The notes beneath the pieces were generated by a model. That model saw only the letters and a list, made by a program, of their open reading frames with translations. It made no database searches and had not been told where the DNA came from. 8,931 bases of DNA from Desulfurobacteriaceae bacterium (GTDB taxonomy: Bacteria; Aquificota; Aquificia; Desulfurobacteriales; Desulfurobacteriaceae), in assembly GCA_027064485.1 (NCBI GenBank), contig JAMOPR010000231.1, forward strand, positions 1 through 8,931, in the 5' to 3' direction. A program made the translations under genes and the position numbers. Shown piece after piece: positions 1 through 7,038 of this stretch (the stretch's first letter is position 1; each line of letters begins with the position of its first letter).

Positions 1-181
1 AGCGTTGAGTAAGGAATTGACGAGTAAATTTAAAGCAGGTGAGATAGTAAAAGAGATAGCTCCTATTTTAGGTGGAAAAGGTGGTGGAAGACCGGATATG
101 GCTCAAGGTGGAGTTAAAGATTTGACTAAGTTAGATGAGGCTTTTGAGGCGTTTAAGTCTATTTTTTCTCAAGAAGGTTAA
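1..181 (+). CDS. alaS: Alanyl-tRNA synthetase, C-terminal end (partial, 5' end outside window)
   Basis: The last 59 codons of an open frame entering from the left edge (first full codon at position 2), ending in TAA at 179-181. The protein tail carries [14 protein letters not shown], the conserved glycine-rich motif of the DHHA1 / C-Ala region that closes alanyl-tRNA synthetases, followed by a short amphipathic helix ([13 protein letters not shown]). AlaS charges tRNA-Ala with alanine in the cytoplasm; this region supports tRNA binding and dimerisation, while the catalytic and editing domains lie outside the window. It is the only plus-strand gene here and converges on recX, overlapping it by 23 bp (159-181). 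A terminator-like hairpin follows at 209-235. The motif makes the identification firm despite the short fragment. Confidence 0.9.
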   Translation, partial: ALSKELTSKFKAGEIVKEIAPILGGKGGGRPDMAQGGVKDLTKLDEAFEAFKSIFSQEG

Positions 182-590
182 GTATTTCTCCGATAGTAAA
201 ACCCCTTGAGGAGAGGAATCGTGTTGCCCTCTCCTTTTCCTTTTTGTTTGATAGGTTATATTTCCTGCTGAGTTCCTTTTCTATGAAGGAGTAGTCAAAT
301 TCTATTTCGTTTTCTACGGTGTTTATAACTTCTTCAGATATTCCTTTTAGTTTAAGGTGGTAACGGATTTTTCTACGTCCCCATCCCTTTTCCATTTTCG
401 TTTGGGAGTAGTTTAAAGCAAAGCGATAGTCATTTAGAAGGTTTTTCGTAGAAAGGTATTCAAGAACGCGGGCAACGGTGTTTTGGGGGAATTTCTTAGA
501 AAGTTTTTCCTTAATTTGGTGGAAGGTAAAATCCTTTCTTGCCAGAAGTTTTAAAGCTTGCGTTAGTGCTTTGTTATACGTCGAGTCCAC
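159..590 (-). CDS. recX: RecX regulatory protein (modulator of RecA)
   Basis: A 143-residue protein, near the usual RecX length, made of charged helices. RecX proteins are three tandem three-helix repeats; here they fall at about residues 5-45 ([16 protein letters not shown]), 50-90 ([32 protein letters not shown]) and 97-140 (ending [17 protein letters not shown]). The central block with [15 protein letters not shown] is typical. RecX binds RecA filaments and limits their growth and activity, and its gene is commonly near recA. Here pilT lies between them. The start is GTG at 588-590, inside the end of pilT (17-nt overlap), with GGAAGG about 11 nt upstream, suggesting translational coupling. 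The TAG stop lies inside the alaS end on the other strand. The family is divergent, but context plus repeat pattern make this a good call. Confidence 0.88.
   Translation of the reverse strand: MDSTYNKALTQALKLLARKDFTFHQIKEKLSKKFPQNTVARVLEYLSTKNLLNDYRFALNYSQTKMEKGWGRRKIRYHLKLKGISEEVINTVENEIEFDYSFIEKELSRKYNLSNKKEKERATRFLSSRGFTIGEILNLLEKK
209..245 (+). terminator. Probable intrinsic terminator of alaS, inside recX
   Basis: In plus-strand RNA, 209-216 (AGGAGAGG) pairs perfectly with 228-235 (CCTCTCCT) around an 11-nt loop. It is followed by the T-rich run TTTTCCTTTTTG at 235-246. It lies about 28 nt after the alaS stop, the expected place for a Rho-independent terminator. The same bases encode the Lys/Glu/Arg-rich C-terminal part of recX on the other strand, so the pairing could be a by-product of GAG/AAA-type codons; the perfect stem plus T-tract favours function. 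Confidence 0.5.
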
Positions 591-1668
591 CTGTGAAAAT
601 ACCTTCCATTTTGAGTTTTAGGTCGTCGGGGCGTGTTGCGTATTTGAGGGCGTCTTCTTTTGTTATGAGACCTTTCTTCCAGAGGTCGTATAGGGATTGG
701 TCGAAGGTTTGTGAACCGTAAACTTCTCTTCCCTTTTCGATAAACTCCGGAATTTCTTCTGTAAGTTCAGGGTTCATTATTCTTTCCCTTATGGCTTCTG
801 TAACTATCATTATTTCTACTGCTGGAACCCTACCAACACCGTCGGCTTTAGGGAGAAGTCTTTGGGATATGGTTGCTTTTAAAACGGAGGCAAGCTGAAA
901 TCTTATAGCCTGCTGGTGGTAGGGCGGGAAGAAAGAAATTATTCTGTTTATTGTTTCTTTTGCATCTAAAGTGTGGAGAGTAGAGAAAACCATGTGACCT
1001 GTTTCTGCTGCATCAAGCGCAGTTCTTACTGTTTCGGGGTCTCTCATTTCTCCTACTAATATGACGTCTGGGTCTTCACGTAAGGCTGCTTTTAGGGCGG
1101 TAAAGAAATCTTCGGCGTCGTCTCCTATTTCTCTTTGGTAGAAGATACATTTTTTATCTTTGTGGAGGTATTCGATTGGGTCTTCTATTGTTATTACAAC
1201 GCGGGAGTCTCTGTTGTTTAATTCTTCCAGCATGGCTGCTAAGGTGGTGGATTTTCCTGAACCGGTAGTTCCGGTAACCAAAACTAAGCCTCTGGGGTAT
1301 AGGGCTATATCCTTTAATACTGACGGCAGGTTTAGTTCCTCTATTTTGGGAATTTTGGCAGGAATTGCTCTCATGACGATGGCAAAGGTTCCTCTCTGTT
1401 TGAATATGTTGACTCTGAAGCGGCAAACGCTGGGAATACTGTAGGCTAAATCTATGTTTTTTATGTAAGGTAACTCTTTTCTTTTTTCTTCGGGGAGAAT
1501 TTTTTTAACAAAGCCGAGAATGTCGCTCATTTCGAGGGGTGGTAGGTCGGTTTTTACTAATTTTCCGTTTATCCTGAACATGGGGGGGATTTTTACGCGA
1601 AGGTGAACGTCTGAAGCTCCTAATTTGAAGGCTTGGGTTAGTAGTTTGTCTAAATCAATCCCCGGCAT
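574..1668 (-). CDS. pilT: Type IV pilus twitching motility ATPase PilT
   Basis: A 364-residue secretion-type ATPase that drives pilus retraction at the cytoplasmic face of the inner membrane, powering twitching and, in many bacteria, DNA uptake. In order: an N-terminal PAS-like domain (about 1-110, starting [19 protein letters not shown]), Walker A GTTGSGKS at 133-140, Asp box [13 protein letters not shown] around 157-169, Walker [13 protein letters not shown] at 199-210, His box [11 protein letters not shown] at 223-233, and an AIRxx-type element (EAIRERI) at 291-297. The AIR element near the C terminus points to PilT rather than the assembly ATPase PilB, which is much longer; a PilU-type paralogue is less likely. 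The ATG at 1666-1668 overlaps the recA end by 14 nt, with GGAG 7 nt before it; the end overlaps recX by 17 nt. No other pilus gene is in the window, so its partners must be elsewhere. Confidence 0.95.
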   Translation of the reverse strand: MPGIDLDKLLTQAFKLGASDVHLRVKIPPMFRINGKLVKTDLPPLEMSDILGFVKKILPEEKRKELPYIKNIDLAYSIPSVCRFRVNIFKQRGTFAIVMRAIPAKIPKIEELNLPSVLKDIALYPRGLVLVTGTTGSGKSTTLAAMLEELNNRDSRVVITIEDPIEYLHKDKKCIFYQREIGDDAEDFFTALKAALREDPDVILVGEMRDPETVRTALDAAETGHMVFSTLHTLDAKETINRIISFFPPYHQQAIRFQLASVLKATISQRLLPKADGVGRVPAVEIMIVTEAIRERIMNPELTEEIPEFIEKGREVYGSQTFDQSLYDLWKKGLITKEDALKYATRPDDLKLKMEGIFTGGLDV

Positions 1669-2683
1669 TTATGGTCTCCAGAATTTTCTTTTCAATTTCT
1701 TCTGCTATTTCTGGGTTTTCTTTTAGGAATTGCCTTGCGTTTTCTTTTCCTTGCCCCAATCTGATGTTGCCGTAAGAATACCATGAGCCGCTCTTTTTGA
1801 TAATTCCAAGTTCTTCACCTAAGTTTATGAGGTCTGCTTCCCTTGAAATGCCTTCTCCGTAGTATATCTCAACTACAGCTTCTCTGAAAGGTGGAGCTAA
1901 TTTGTTTTTGACGATTTTTACTTTTGCGTTGTGACCTATTCTTTCCTCTCCTTTTTTGATTTGACCAACGTTTCTTACTTCTATACGCATGGATGCGTAG
2001 AATTTTAGAGCTCTTCCCCCAGTGGTGGTTTCGTTAGAACCGTAGCTCATTCCTCCTATTTTTTCTCTGATTTGATTGATGAAAATCAGGGCACAGTTGC
2101 TTTTATTGACTGCGGAAGTAAGCTTCCTTAAAGCTTGTGACATAAGCCTTGCTTGAAGACCAACGTGGGATTCTCCCATGTCCCCTTTTATTTCTGCTTC
2201 TGGGACGAGTGCAGCAACGGAATCGACAACGATAACGTCAACGGCACCGCTCCTTATGAGGGTTTCTGCTATTTCAAGTGCCTGTTCGCCACTGTCTGGT
2301 TGGGATATAAGTAGTTCGTCAAGGTTGATTCCGAGTTTTTTTGCATAAATGGGGTCTAAGGCATGTTCGGCATCTATGAAAGCAGCAATTCCATTTTCTT
2401 TTTGTGCGTTTGCTATGACGTGAAGGGCTAACGTGGTTTTACCAGAAGATTCTGGACCGTAAATTTCTGTAATTCTGCCTCTTGGGATGCCGCCTATGCC
2501 GGTAGCTCGGTCTATGGCGATGGAGCCGGTGGAGATGGTGGGGATTTTTTCAACTGGTTTTTCTCCAAAATACATAATAGAACCATCGCCATATTCCTTT
2601 TTGATTATTTTTAGAGCTTCTTTAAGGGCTTTTTCTCTGGCTTCTTCTGGAGAGAGTTGTTTCTTGTCTTTCCCTTTTTCCAT
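1655..2683 (-). CDS. recA: Recombinase A
   Basis: A 342-residue, full-length RecA, the ATP-dependent strand-exchange protein that forms filaments on single-stranded DNA for homologous recombination and repair. Visible are Walker [10 protein letters not shown] (76-84), Walker B ending VDVIVVDS (about 148-155), loop L1 around [12 protein letters not shown], and loop L2 [19 protein letters not shown] (about 210-229). The C-terminal domain ends in a short acidic tail. The ATG at 2681-2683 is preceded by CAGGAG at good spacing. Only 23 bp separate it from the 3' end of tRNA-Ser, leaving no room for a promoter except within tRNA-Ser or tadA. recA is therefore probably carried on the tRNA-Arg/tadA/tRNA-Ser transcript and freed by tRNA processing. 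I see no LexA-type operator near it. Downstream pilT and recX overlap in a row. Confidence 0.98.
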   Translation of the reverse strand: MEKGKDKKQLSPEEAREKALKEALKIIKKEYGDGSIMYFGEKPVEKIPTISTGSIAIDRATGIGGIPRGRITEIYGPESSGKTTLALHVIANAQKENGIAAFIDAEHALDPIYAKKLGINLDELLISQPDSGEQALEIAETLIRSGAVDVIVVDSVAALVPEAEIKGDMGESHVGLQARLMSQALRKLTSAVNKSNCALIFINQIREKIGGMSYGSNETTTGGRALKFYASMRIEVRNVGQIKKGEERIGHNAKVKIVKNKLAPPFREAVVEIYYGEGISREADLINLGEELGIIKKSGSWYSYGNIRLGQGKENARQFLKENPEIAEEIEKKILETINAGD

Positions 2684-2706
2684 GTTTACTCCTGAAAGGA
2701 AGTTTA

Positions 2707-2800
2707 TGGCGGAGAGGGCGGGATTTGAACCCGCGGACCCCGGTTAAGGGGTCACCCGATTTCGAGTCGGGCCCGTTAAGCCAGGCTCCGGCACCTCTCC
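2707..2800 (-). tRNA. tRNA-Ser (anticodon CGA)
   Basis: A full class II cloverleaf: acceptor GGAGAGG/CCTCTCC, D stem CCG/CGG, anticodon stem CCCGA/TCGGG with loop CTCGAAA (anticodon CGA at 2762-2764, reading UCG codons), a long variable arm with stem GACCCC/GGGGTC and loop TTAACC, T arm GCGGG-TTCAAAT-CCCGC, discriminator G, and encoded CCA at 2707-2709. The long variable arm and the anticodon agree on serine. Its first 57 nt are also read as the end of tadA, whose TAA stop (2744-2746) lies in the variable-arm loop. The recA start codon is 23 nt downstream. Confidence 0.97.
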
Positions 2801-3247
2801 GCTGGTTCTTAGTATTTTAAAAAATTTTTTAAGTAACTCTTCAGCAGGGGGAAAGTTTAACCTAATTACTTCTGGTCTGTGATTGTTCCTTTTATCTTCC
2901 AATATAGAATATAAACTTTCTACTCCTCCAAATTTCCTGTCTGGCACTCCATAAACTACTGTTTTTATCCTTGCTTGTATTATAGCACCGCAACACATCA
3001 CGCAGGGTTCAACGGTAGAGTAGAGGACGCAGTCGTTCAATCTCCAAGAGTTAAGTTTTAATGCAGCTTCTCTTATAGCCAAGATTTCTGCATGAGCTGT
3101 TGGGTCTTGGAGGAATTCTTTTCTGTTAAAAGCCCGAGAAATAATCTCGTTATCCTTAACGATAATAGCTCCTATGGGAACTTCTCCAAAAAGGAAGGCT
3201 TTTTCCGCTTCCTTTAGTGCTTCTTCAAGAAAATAAAGATGATTCAT
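2744..3247 (-). CDS. tadA: tRNA-specific adenosine deaminase TadA, with a tail encoded by the tRNA-Ser gene
   Basis: A 167-residue zinc deaminase that converts A34 to inosine in tRNA-Arg(ACG), letting one tRNA read CGU, CGC and CGA. The active site is clear: H52-A53-E54 (zinc ligand and proton shuttle) and PCVMC at 81-85 (zinc ligands C82, C85). The start is the ATG at 3245-3247, giving MNHLYFLEEAL, the usual TadA N terminus; codons further upstream run through tRNA-Arg and are not coding. The fold is expected to end near KKFFKILR (about residue 147). No in-frame stop occurs there: the frame enters tRNA-Ser exactly at a codon boundary and continues for 18 residues (150-167) to TAA at 2744-2746. 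Cutting out tRNA-Ser would leave this message without a stop. Its substrate tRNA gene lies 25 nt upstream. Confidence 0.93.
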   Translation of the reverse strand: MNHLYFLEEALKEAEKAFLFGEVPIGAIIVKDNEIISRAFNRKEFLQDPTAHAEILAIREAALKLNSWRLNDCVLYSTVEPCVMCCGAIIQARIKTVVYGVPDRKFGGVESLYSILEDKRNNHRPEVIRLNFPPAEELLKKFFKILRTSGEVPEPGLTGPTRNRVTP

Positions 3248-3272
3248 AGATTTTTCTCTGTAGAAGTTAAAG

Positions 3273-3349
3273 TGGCGCGCCCGGCAGGAGTCGAACCTGC
3301 AACCTTGGGATCCGTAGTCCCACGCTCTATCCAGTTGAGCTACGGGCGC
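3273..3349 (-). tRNA. tRNA-Arg (anticodon ACG)
   Basis: A standard cloverleaf: acceptor GCGCCCG/CGGGCGC, D stem GCTC/GAGC, anticodon stem TGGGA/TCCCA with loop CTACGGA (anticodon ACG at 3313-3315), T arm GCAGG-TTCGACT-CCTGC, discriminator G, and encoded CCA at 3273-3275. A34, the base TadA converts to inosine, corresponds to position 3315. The tadA start codon lies 25 nt downstream on the same strand with no obvious separate promoter, so enzyme and substrate are probably co-transcribed. Confidence 0.97.
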
Positions 3350-3362
3350 AATGCAGACTATA

Positions 3363-3390
3363 AATTTATCCAATAAGGTGGCTATTTCAA
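3363..3390 (-). promoter_or_regulatory. Candidate sigma-70 type promoter for tRNA-Arg / tadA / tRNA-Ser / recA
   Basis: On the minus strand, TTGAAA (3385-3390) and TAAATT (3363-3368) are spaced by 16 nt. The predicted start falls a few bases before tRNA-Arg. An alternative -10, TATAGT, lies just downstream but lacks a well-spaced -35. The -35 element overlaps the distal outer arm of the fusA downstream hairpin. The spacing is good but the match is moderate. Confidence 0.45.
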
Positions 3391-3400
3391 CCTTTTGAAG

Positions 3401-3430
3401 TCCCCCGCACCTTTTGTTTGGCACGGGGGA
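3401..3430 (-). terminator. Very stable hairpin after fusA (terminator-like or 3'-end protecting)
   Basis: In minus-strand RNA, 3430-3420 (UCCCCCGUGCC) pairs with 3411-3401 (GGUGCGGGGGA) over 11 bp, including two G-U pairs, around the loop AAACAAAA. In plus-strand RNA these two pairs become C-A mismatches, so the structure suits the fusA transcript. It begins 12 nt after the fusA stop. No U-tract follows (ACUUCAAAAGG), so it is not a textbook intrinsic terminator; it could stabilise the 3' end or cause partial termination. An outer 7-bp pairing (3433-3439 with 3384-3390) is also possible. Confidence 0.6.
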
Positions 3431-3442
3431 ATTTGAAATGGT

Positions 3443-5545
3443 TTACTTATTTCTTTCACCAATAATTTGTTCAGCAACGTTCGGAGGAACTTCTTCGTAG
3501 TGACTGAACTTCATGATATAAGTAGCTCTACCTTGTGTCATAGAACGGAGGTCTGTAGCGTAACCGAACATTTCGGCAAGTGGAACAAGCGCTTTAATTA
3601 CTTGAGCGTTACCGCGCGCTTCCATTCCTTGAACACGACCGCGTCTTTTGTTTAGGTCGCCAATAACGTCACCCATAAACTCTTCTGGCGTAGTGACTTC
3701 AACTTCCATTATAGGTTCGAGGAGAACAGGATTAGCTTTTTTAGCTCCTTCTTTAAATGCCATAGAAGCGGCAATCTTGAATGCCATTTCAGAAGAGTCA
3801 ACTTCGTGGTATGAACCGTCAAACAAGGTAACCTTGATGTCAACCATAGGATATCCGGCGACAACACCAGTTTCCATAGCTTCTCTTACGCCAGCCTCAA
3901 CGGCGGGGATGTATTCCTTAGGAACAACACCACCTTTAATTGTTTCGTGGAATTCGAATCCTTTACCGGGTTCAAGGGGTTCTATCTTAAGCCATACATG
4001 ACCGTATTGACCTCTACCACCTGTTTGTTTGATGAACTTACCTTCGGACGTAACCTCTTTTCTGATTGTTTCTCTGTAAGCAACTTGAGGTTTACCAACG
4101 TTAACGTCAACGCCAAATTCTCTTTTCAGTCTGTCTACGATAATCTCGAGGTGAAGCTCTCCCATTCCGGAGATAATCGTTTGTCCAGTTTCATGGTCCA
4201 TAGAAACGCGGAAAGATGGGTCTTCTTTGGCGAGCTTTTGAAGTGCAAGGGAGAGCTTTTCTTGGTCAGCTTTCGTTTTTGGTTCAACGGCAACAGAGAT
4301 AACTGGCTCAGGAAATTCCATGGCTTCAAGGAGAATTGGATGTTCAGGGTCGCAGAGAGTGTCACCTGTGTAAGTTTCTCTCAAACCTACGGCAGCGGCG
4401 ATATCACCGGCACCCAGAACGGGGATTTCCTCTCTCTTATTTGCGTGCATACGGAGGATTCTTGCAAGCCTTTCTTTCTTGTCCCTTGTAGCGTTATAAA
4501 CGTAAGAGCCAGATTCCATTAAACCAGAGTAAACTCTTACGAAAGTAAGCTGTCCTACGTATGGGTCAGAAAGGATTTTAAATGCAAGCGCTGCGAACGG
4601 AGCATCGTAAGAAGCTGGTCTTTCTTCCTCTTCTCCGGTTTTGGGATTAATACCTTTAATAGGAGGAATGTCAAGCGGAGATGGAAGGTAATCAACTACT
4701 GCATCAAGGAGTGGTTGAACACCTTTGTTCTTAAATGCAGAACCGCAAAGCATTGGGAAGAATTTAAGTTCGATGGTTCCTTTTCTAATGGCAGCTTTTA
4801 TTTCATCTTCGGAAATTTCCTCTCCTTCGAGGTATTTCATCATTATATCTTCGTCTATATCGGCAACTGCTTCAAGCATCTTTTCACGCCATTCCTCAGC
4901 AATGGGGAGGAGGTCTTCAGGAATATCTTCGTAGTGGAACTTAGCACCGAGGGTTTCCTCTTCCCATATGATGGCTTTCATCTTGATGAGGTCGACGACA
5001 CCTTTGAATTCGTCTTCAGCACCAACAGGTATTTGAAGGGGAACAGGTTTAGCCCCTAACTTTTCTTCAACTTCTCCAACAACTTTGAAGAAGTCGGCGC
5101 CAATTCTATCCATTTTGTTAACAAAGATTATTCTTGGAACGCGATATTTATCAGCCTGTCTCCAGACAGTTTCTGTCTGAGGTTGAACACCACCAACAGA
5201 ACAGAGAATAGTTACGGCACCGTCAAGAACCCTCAAGGAACGTTCAACTTCAATGGTAAAGTCAACGTGTCCAGGAGTGTCAACGATGTTAATTCTATGG
5301 TTGCGCCAGAAGCAGGTAGTTGTAGCAGAGGTAATTGTAATACCTCTTTCCTTTTCCTGCTCCATCCAGTCCATTTCAGCAGCGCCTTCGTGAACCTCGC
5401 CAATCTTGTGAATACGTCCGGTATAGTAGAGAATACGTTCTGTGGTTGTTGTTTTACCGGCGTCTATGTGTGCAATGATTCCGATGTTCCTTACCTTTTC
5501 AAGGGGAACTTTAATTTGCTTAATAAGTGCTTGATTCTTGCTCAA
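3443..5545 (-). CDS. fusA: Translation elongation factor G
   Basis: A 700-residue EF-G, normal length for the family. It is the GTPase that drives translocation of tRNAs and mRNA on the ribosome and, with ribosome recycling factor, splits post-termination ribosomes. GTPase motifs: G1 AHIDAGKT (25-32), G2 ERGIT (66-70), G3 DTPGH (89-93), G4 NKMD (143-146), and G5 CGSAFKNKG near 260; domains II to V follow to the C terminus. The start is TTG at 5543-5545 ([29 protein letters not shown]), fixed by AGGAGG five bases upstream at 5551-5556. It is the third gene of an rpsL-rpsG-fusA str operon, 21 nt after rpsG. The usual partner tuf does not follow; a stable hairpin and tRNA-Arg do. Confidence 0.98.
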   Translation of the reverse strand: MSKNQALIKQIKVPLEKVRNIGIIAHIDAGKTTTTERILYYTGRIHKIGEVHEGAAEMDWMEQEKERGITITSATTTCFWRNHRINIVDTPGHVDFTIEVERSLRVLDGAVTILCSVGGVQPQTETVWRQADKYRVPRIIFVNKMDRIGADFFKVVGEVEEKLGAKPVPLQIPVGAEDEFKGVVDLIKMKAIIWEEETLGAKFHYEDIPEDLLPIAEEWREKMLEAVADIDEDIMMKYLEGEEISEDEIKAAIRKGTIELKFFPMLCGSAFKNKGVQPLLDAVVDYLPSPLDIPPIKGINPKTGEEEERPASYDAPFAALAFKILSDPYVGQLTFVRVYSGLMESGSYVYNATRDKKERLARILRMHANKREEIPVLGAGDIAAAVGLRETYTGDTLCDPEHPILLEAMEFPEPVISVAVEPKTKADQEKLSLALQKLAKEDPSFRVSMDHETGQTIISGMGELHLEIIVDRLKREFGVDVNVGKPQVAYRETIRKEVTSEGKFIKQTGGRGQYGHVWLKIEPLEPGKGFEFHETIKGGVVPKEYIPAVEAGVREAMETGVVAGYPMVDIKVTLFDGSYHEVDSSEMAFKIAASMAFKEGAKKANPVLLEPIMEVEVTTPEEFMGDVIGDLNKRRGRVQGMEARGNAQVIKALVPLAEMFGYATDLRSMTQGRATYIMKFSHYEEVPPNVAEQIIGERNK

Positions 5546-5550
5546 CTTAG

Positions 5551-5556
5551 CCTCCT
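5551..5556 (-). promoter_or_regulatory. Ribosome binding site deciding the fusA TTG start
   Basis: A perfect AGGAGG on the minus strand, five bases before TTG at 5543-5545. No ATG at this end of the frame has a comparable site, so the TTG start is preferred. Confidence 0.75.
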
Positions 5557-5566
5557 ACTATAAGTG

Positions 5567-6049
<483 letters not shown>

Positions 6050-6053
6050 CTAA

Positions 6054-6434
6054 TTATTTTTTCTCTTTAGGTCTTTTTGTTCCGTATTTGGAACGGGATT
6101 GTCTTCTACCCTCAACGCCTGCAGCGTCAAGAGCACCACGGATGATTTTGTAACGAACACCAGGAAGGTCTTTTACCCTTCCGCCCCTTACGAGAACTAC
6201 CGAGTGTTCCTGTAGGTTGTGTCCGATTCCCGGGATGTAGGCAGTTACCTCAATACCGTTAGAAAGCCTCACCCTTGCGACCTTACGAAGAGCTGAGTTA
6301 GGCTTCTTAGGGGTTGTTGTAAACACCCTTACGCAGACACCTCTTTTTTGAGGGTTTCCCTGTAAGGCAGGTGCTTTGGAACGCTTTACCTTTTTCTCGC
6401 GCCCTTTCCTCACCAGTTGGTTAATTGTGGGCAT
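6054..6434 (-). CDS. rpsL: 30S ribosomal protein S12
   Basis: A 126-residue S12, starting [15 protein letters not shown], which lies at the decoding centre and helps ribosome accuracy. The hallmark [22 protein letters not shown] (about 39-60) and [13 protein letters not shown] (84-96) are present. K43/K44 and K88, positions where substitutions commonly give streptomycin resistance, carry the wild-type lysine. The start is ATG at 6432-6434 with AGGAGG at 6441-6446; an in-frame ATG 42 bases further upstream (6476) lies between promoter elements and is rejected. First gene of the str operon, behind a strong promoter. rpoB/rpoC, which often precede rpsL, are absent; the upstream gene is an unrelated membrane protein. 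Confidence 0.98.
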   Translation of the reverse strand: MPTINQLVRKGREKKVKRSKAPALQGNPQKRGVCVRVFTTTPKKPNSALRKVARVRLSNGIEVTAYIPGIGHNLQEHSVVLVRGGRVKDLPGVRYKIIRGALDAAGVEGRRQSRSKYGTKRPKEKK

Positions 6435-6465
6435 ACTACTCCTCCTATTGTAGTTTGACAGGCTG

Positions 6466-6495
6466 AATATAAGCAAAGGCGTAAGATTTTGTCAA
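6466..6495 (-). promoter_or_regulatory. Strong sigma-70 type promoter of the rpsL-rpsG-fusA operon
   Basis: On the minus strand, a perfect -35 TTGACA (6490-6495) and -10 TATATT (6466-6471) with an 18-nt spacer (17 if read as TTATAT). The expected start near 6459 gives a leader of roughly 25 nt carrying AGGAGG at 6441-6446. It lies in the 107-bp gap before rpsL, where I see no other clear element. Confidence 0.75.
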
Positions 6496-6541
6496 GGAAT
6501 GTATGCAGGAAAGAGGAAAAATCAAGATAGTCGTTTATTTA

Positions 6542-6976
6542 TTATTTATTTTTGCTTGCTCTTTTTTTGAGCAGTTCTCTTGAAATTACTAAGCTGTTTC
6601 TCAGCCTTTCTAAGGCTTCTTTTATTTTTATAAGGTCTGCGTCTGCGAGGATACTTAAATTTATCCTTTCTTCGCTTAGGTTACCTTTTGAAAGAGTGTC
6701 TGCAAAGTTGACTATTTTTTCGTAATCTTTAGAGACGATTTTTGAGTAAAGAAAGGTAACAATAAAGAATACCAGTCCAACTAAAATGATTGCTATAAAG
6801 AGTTTTATAAATATTTCCTTAGCTAAGTTGGGATTTTTAACGGTGTCAGCAATAACAAAGTAGGCAGCTATAAGGAAACTAAATGCAGCAGCATAGTAGA
6901 AAATCCCCATACGTATCGGGTAAGCTGTTGCTATGGGTAGGTCTGCTACGAAAAACATTCTTAATAGCTTTTTCAC
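6542..6976 (-). CDS. Small inner-membrane protein with two transmembrane helices and a HAMP-like segment, no output domain
   Basis: Not recognised as a named gene. From the chosen GTG start it has 144 residues: a basic N terminus (KKLLR), a first hydrophobic helix at about 24-43 (GIFYYAAAFSFLIAAYFVIA), a short outside loop, and a second at about 59-77 (LFIAIILVGLVFFIVTFLY). A cytoplasmic tail resembling a HAMP linker follows (FADTLSKGNLSEERINLS, then LIKIKEALERLRNSL). HAMP segments relay signals from membrane sensors to kinase, cyclase or chemotaxis domains; here the protein ends after the HAMP-like coil, so it may act by pairing with another protein. GTG at 6974-6976 is preferred because AGGAGG lies six bases upstream; a TTG at 6994 would place that site inside the gene. 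It follows leuA by about 62 bp with no clear terminator. The HAMP assignment is by eye. Confidence 0.7.
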   Translation of the reverse strand: MKKLLRMFFVADLPIATAYPIRMGIFYYAAAFSFLIAAYFVIADTVKNPNLAKEIFIKLFIAIILVGLVFFIVTFLYSKIVSKDYEKIVNFADTLSKGNLSEERINLSILADADLIKIKEALERLRNSLVISRELLKKRASKNK

Positions 6977-6982
6977 CACCTT

Positions 6983-6988
6983 CCTCCT
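6983..6988 (-). promoter_or_regulatory. Ribosome binding site deciding the start of the HAMP-like protein
   Basis: AGGAGG on the minus strand, six bases before GTG at 6974-6976. Translating from the upstream TTG (6992-6994) would turn this site into codons for Arg-Arg, which argues against the longer form. Confidence 0.65.
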
Positions 6989-7038
6989 TCCCAAGATTAC
7001 ACAACCATTTTAGTTGAAAATAAGAAAGATATCAACAT

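Noticed and set aside
2684..2706. Search for a LexA-type SOS operator ahead of recA
   Set aside because: The short gap holds only the ribosome binding site; no palindromic operator is visible here or ahead of tRNA-Arg.
2815..2832. AT-rich inverted run before tRNA-Ser, resembling a terminator or promoter
   Set aside because: It encodes the LKKFFK helix of TadA, has no GC stem, and no well-spaced -35 accompanies the TAAAAT-like -10.
3248..3424. In-frame extension of tadA upstream to an ATG at 3424 (226 residues)
   Set aside because: The extra 59 codons run straight through tRNA-Arg and do not resemble TadA; the ATG at 3247 gives the normal N terminus.
3947..4522. Plus-strand open frame of 191 codons opposite fusA
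   Set aside because: It lies fully within the conserved EF-G gene on the other strand, has no recognisable domain, and is best explained as a shadow of fusA codon use.
4715..5059. Plus-strand open frames opposite the GTPase and domain II part of fusA
   Set aside because: Shadows of EF-G codons, with no ribosome binding site or recognisable protein.
6435..6476. Longer rpsL starting at ATG 6476
   Set aside because: The added 14 codons overlap the -10 element and leader; S12 always begins MPTINQL-like, and AGGAGG sits before the ATG at 6434.
6977..7038. Possible hairpin between leuA and the HAMP-like gene (CAAC...GTTG)
   Set aside because: Only about 4 bp of stem and no T-tract; too weak to call a terminator.
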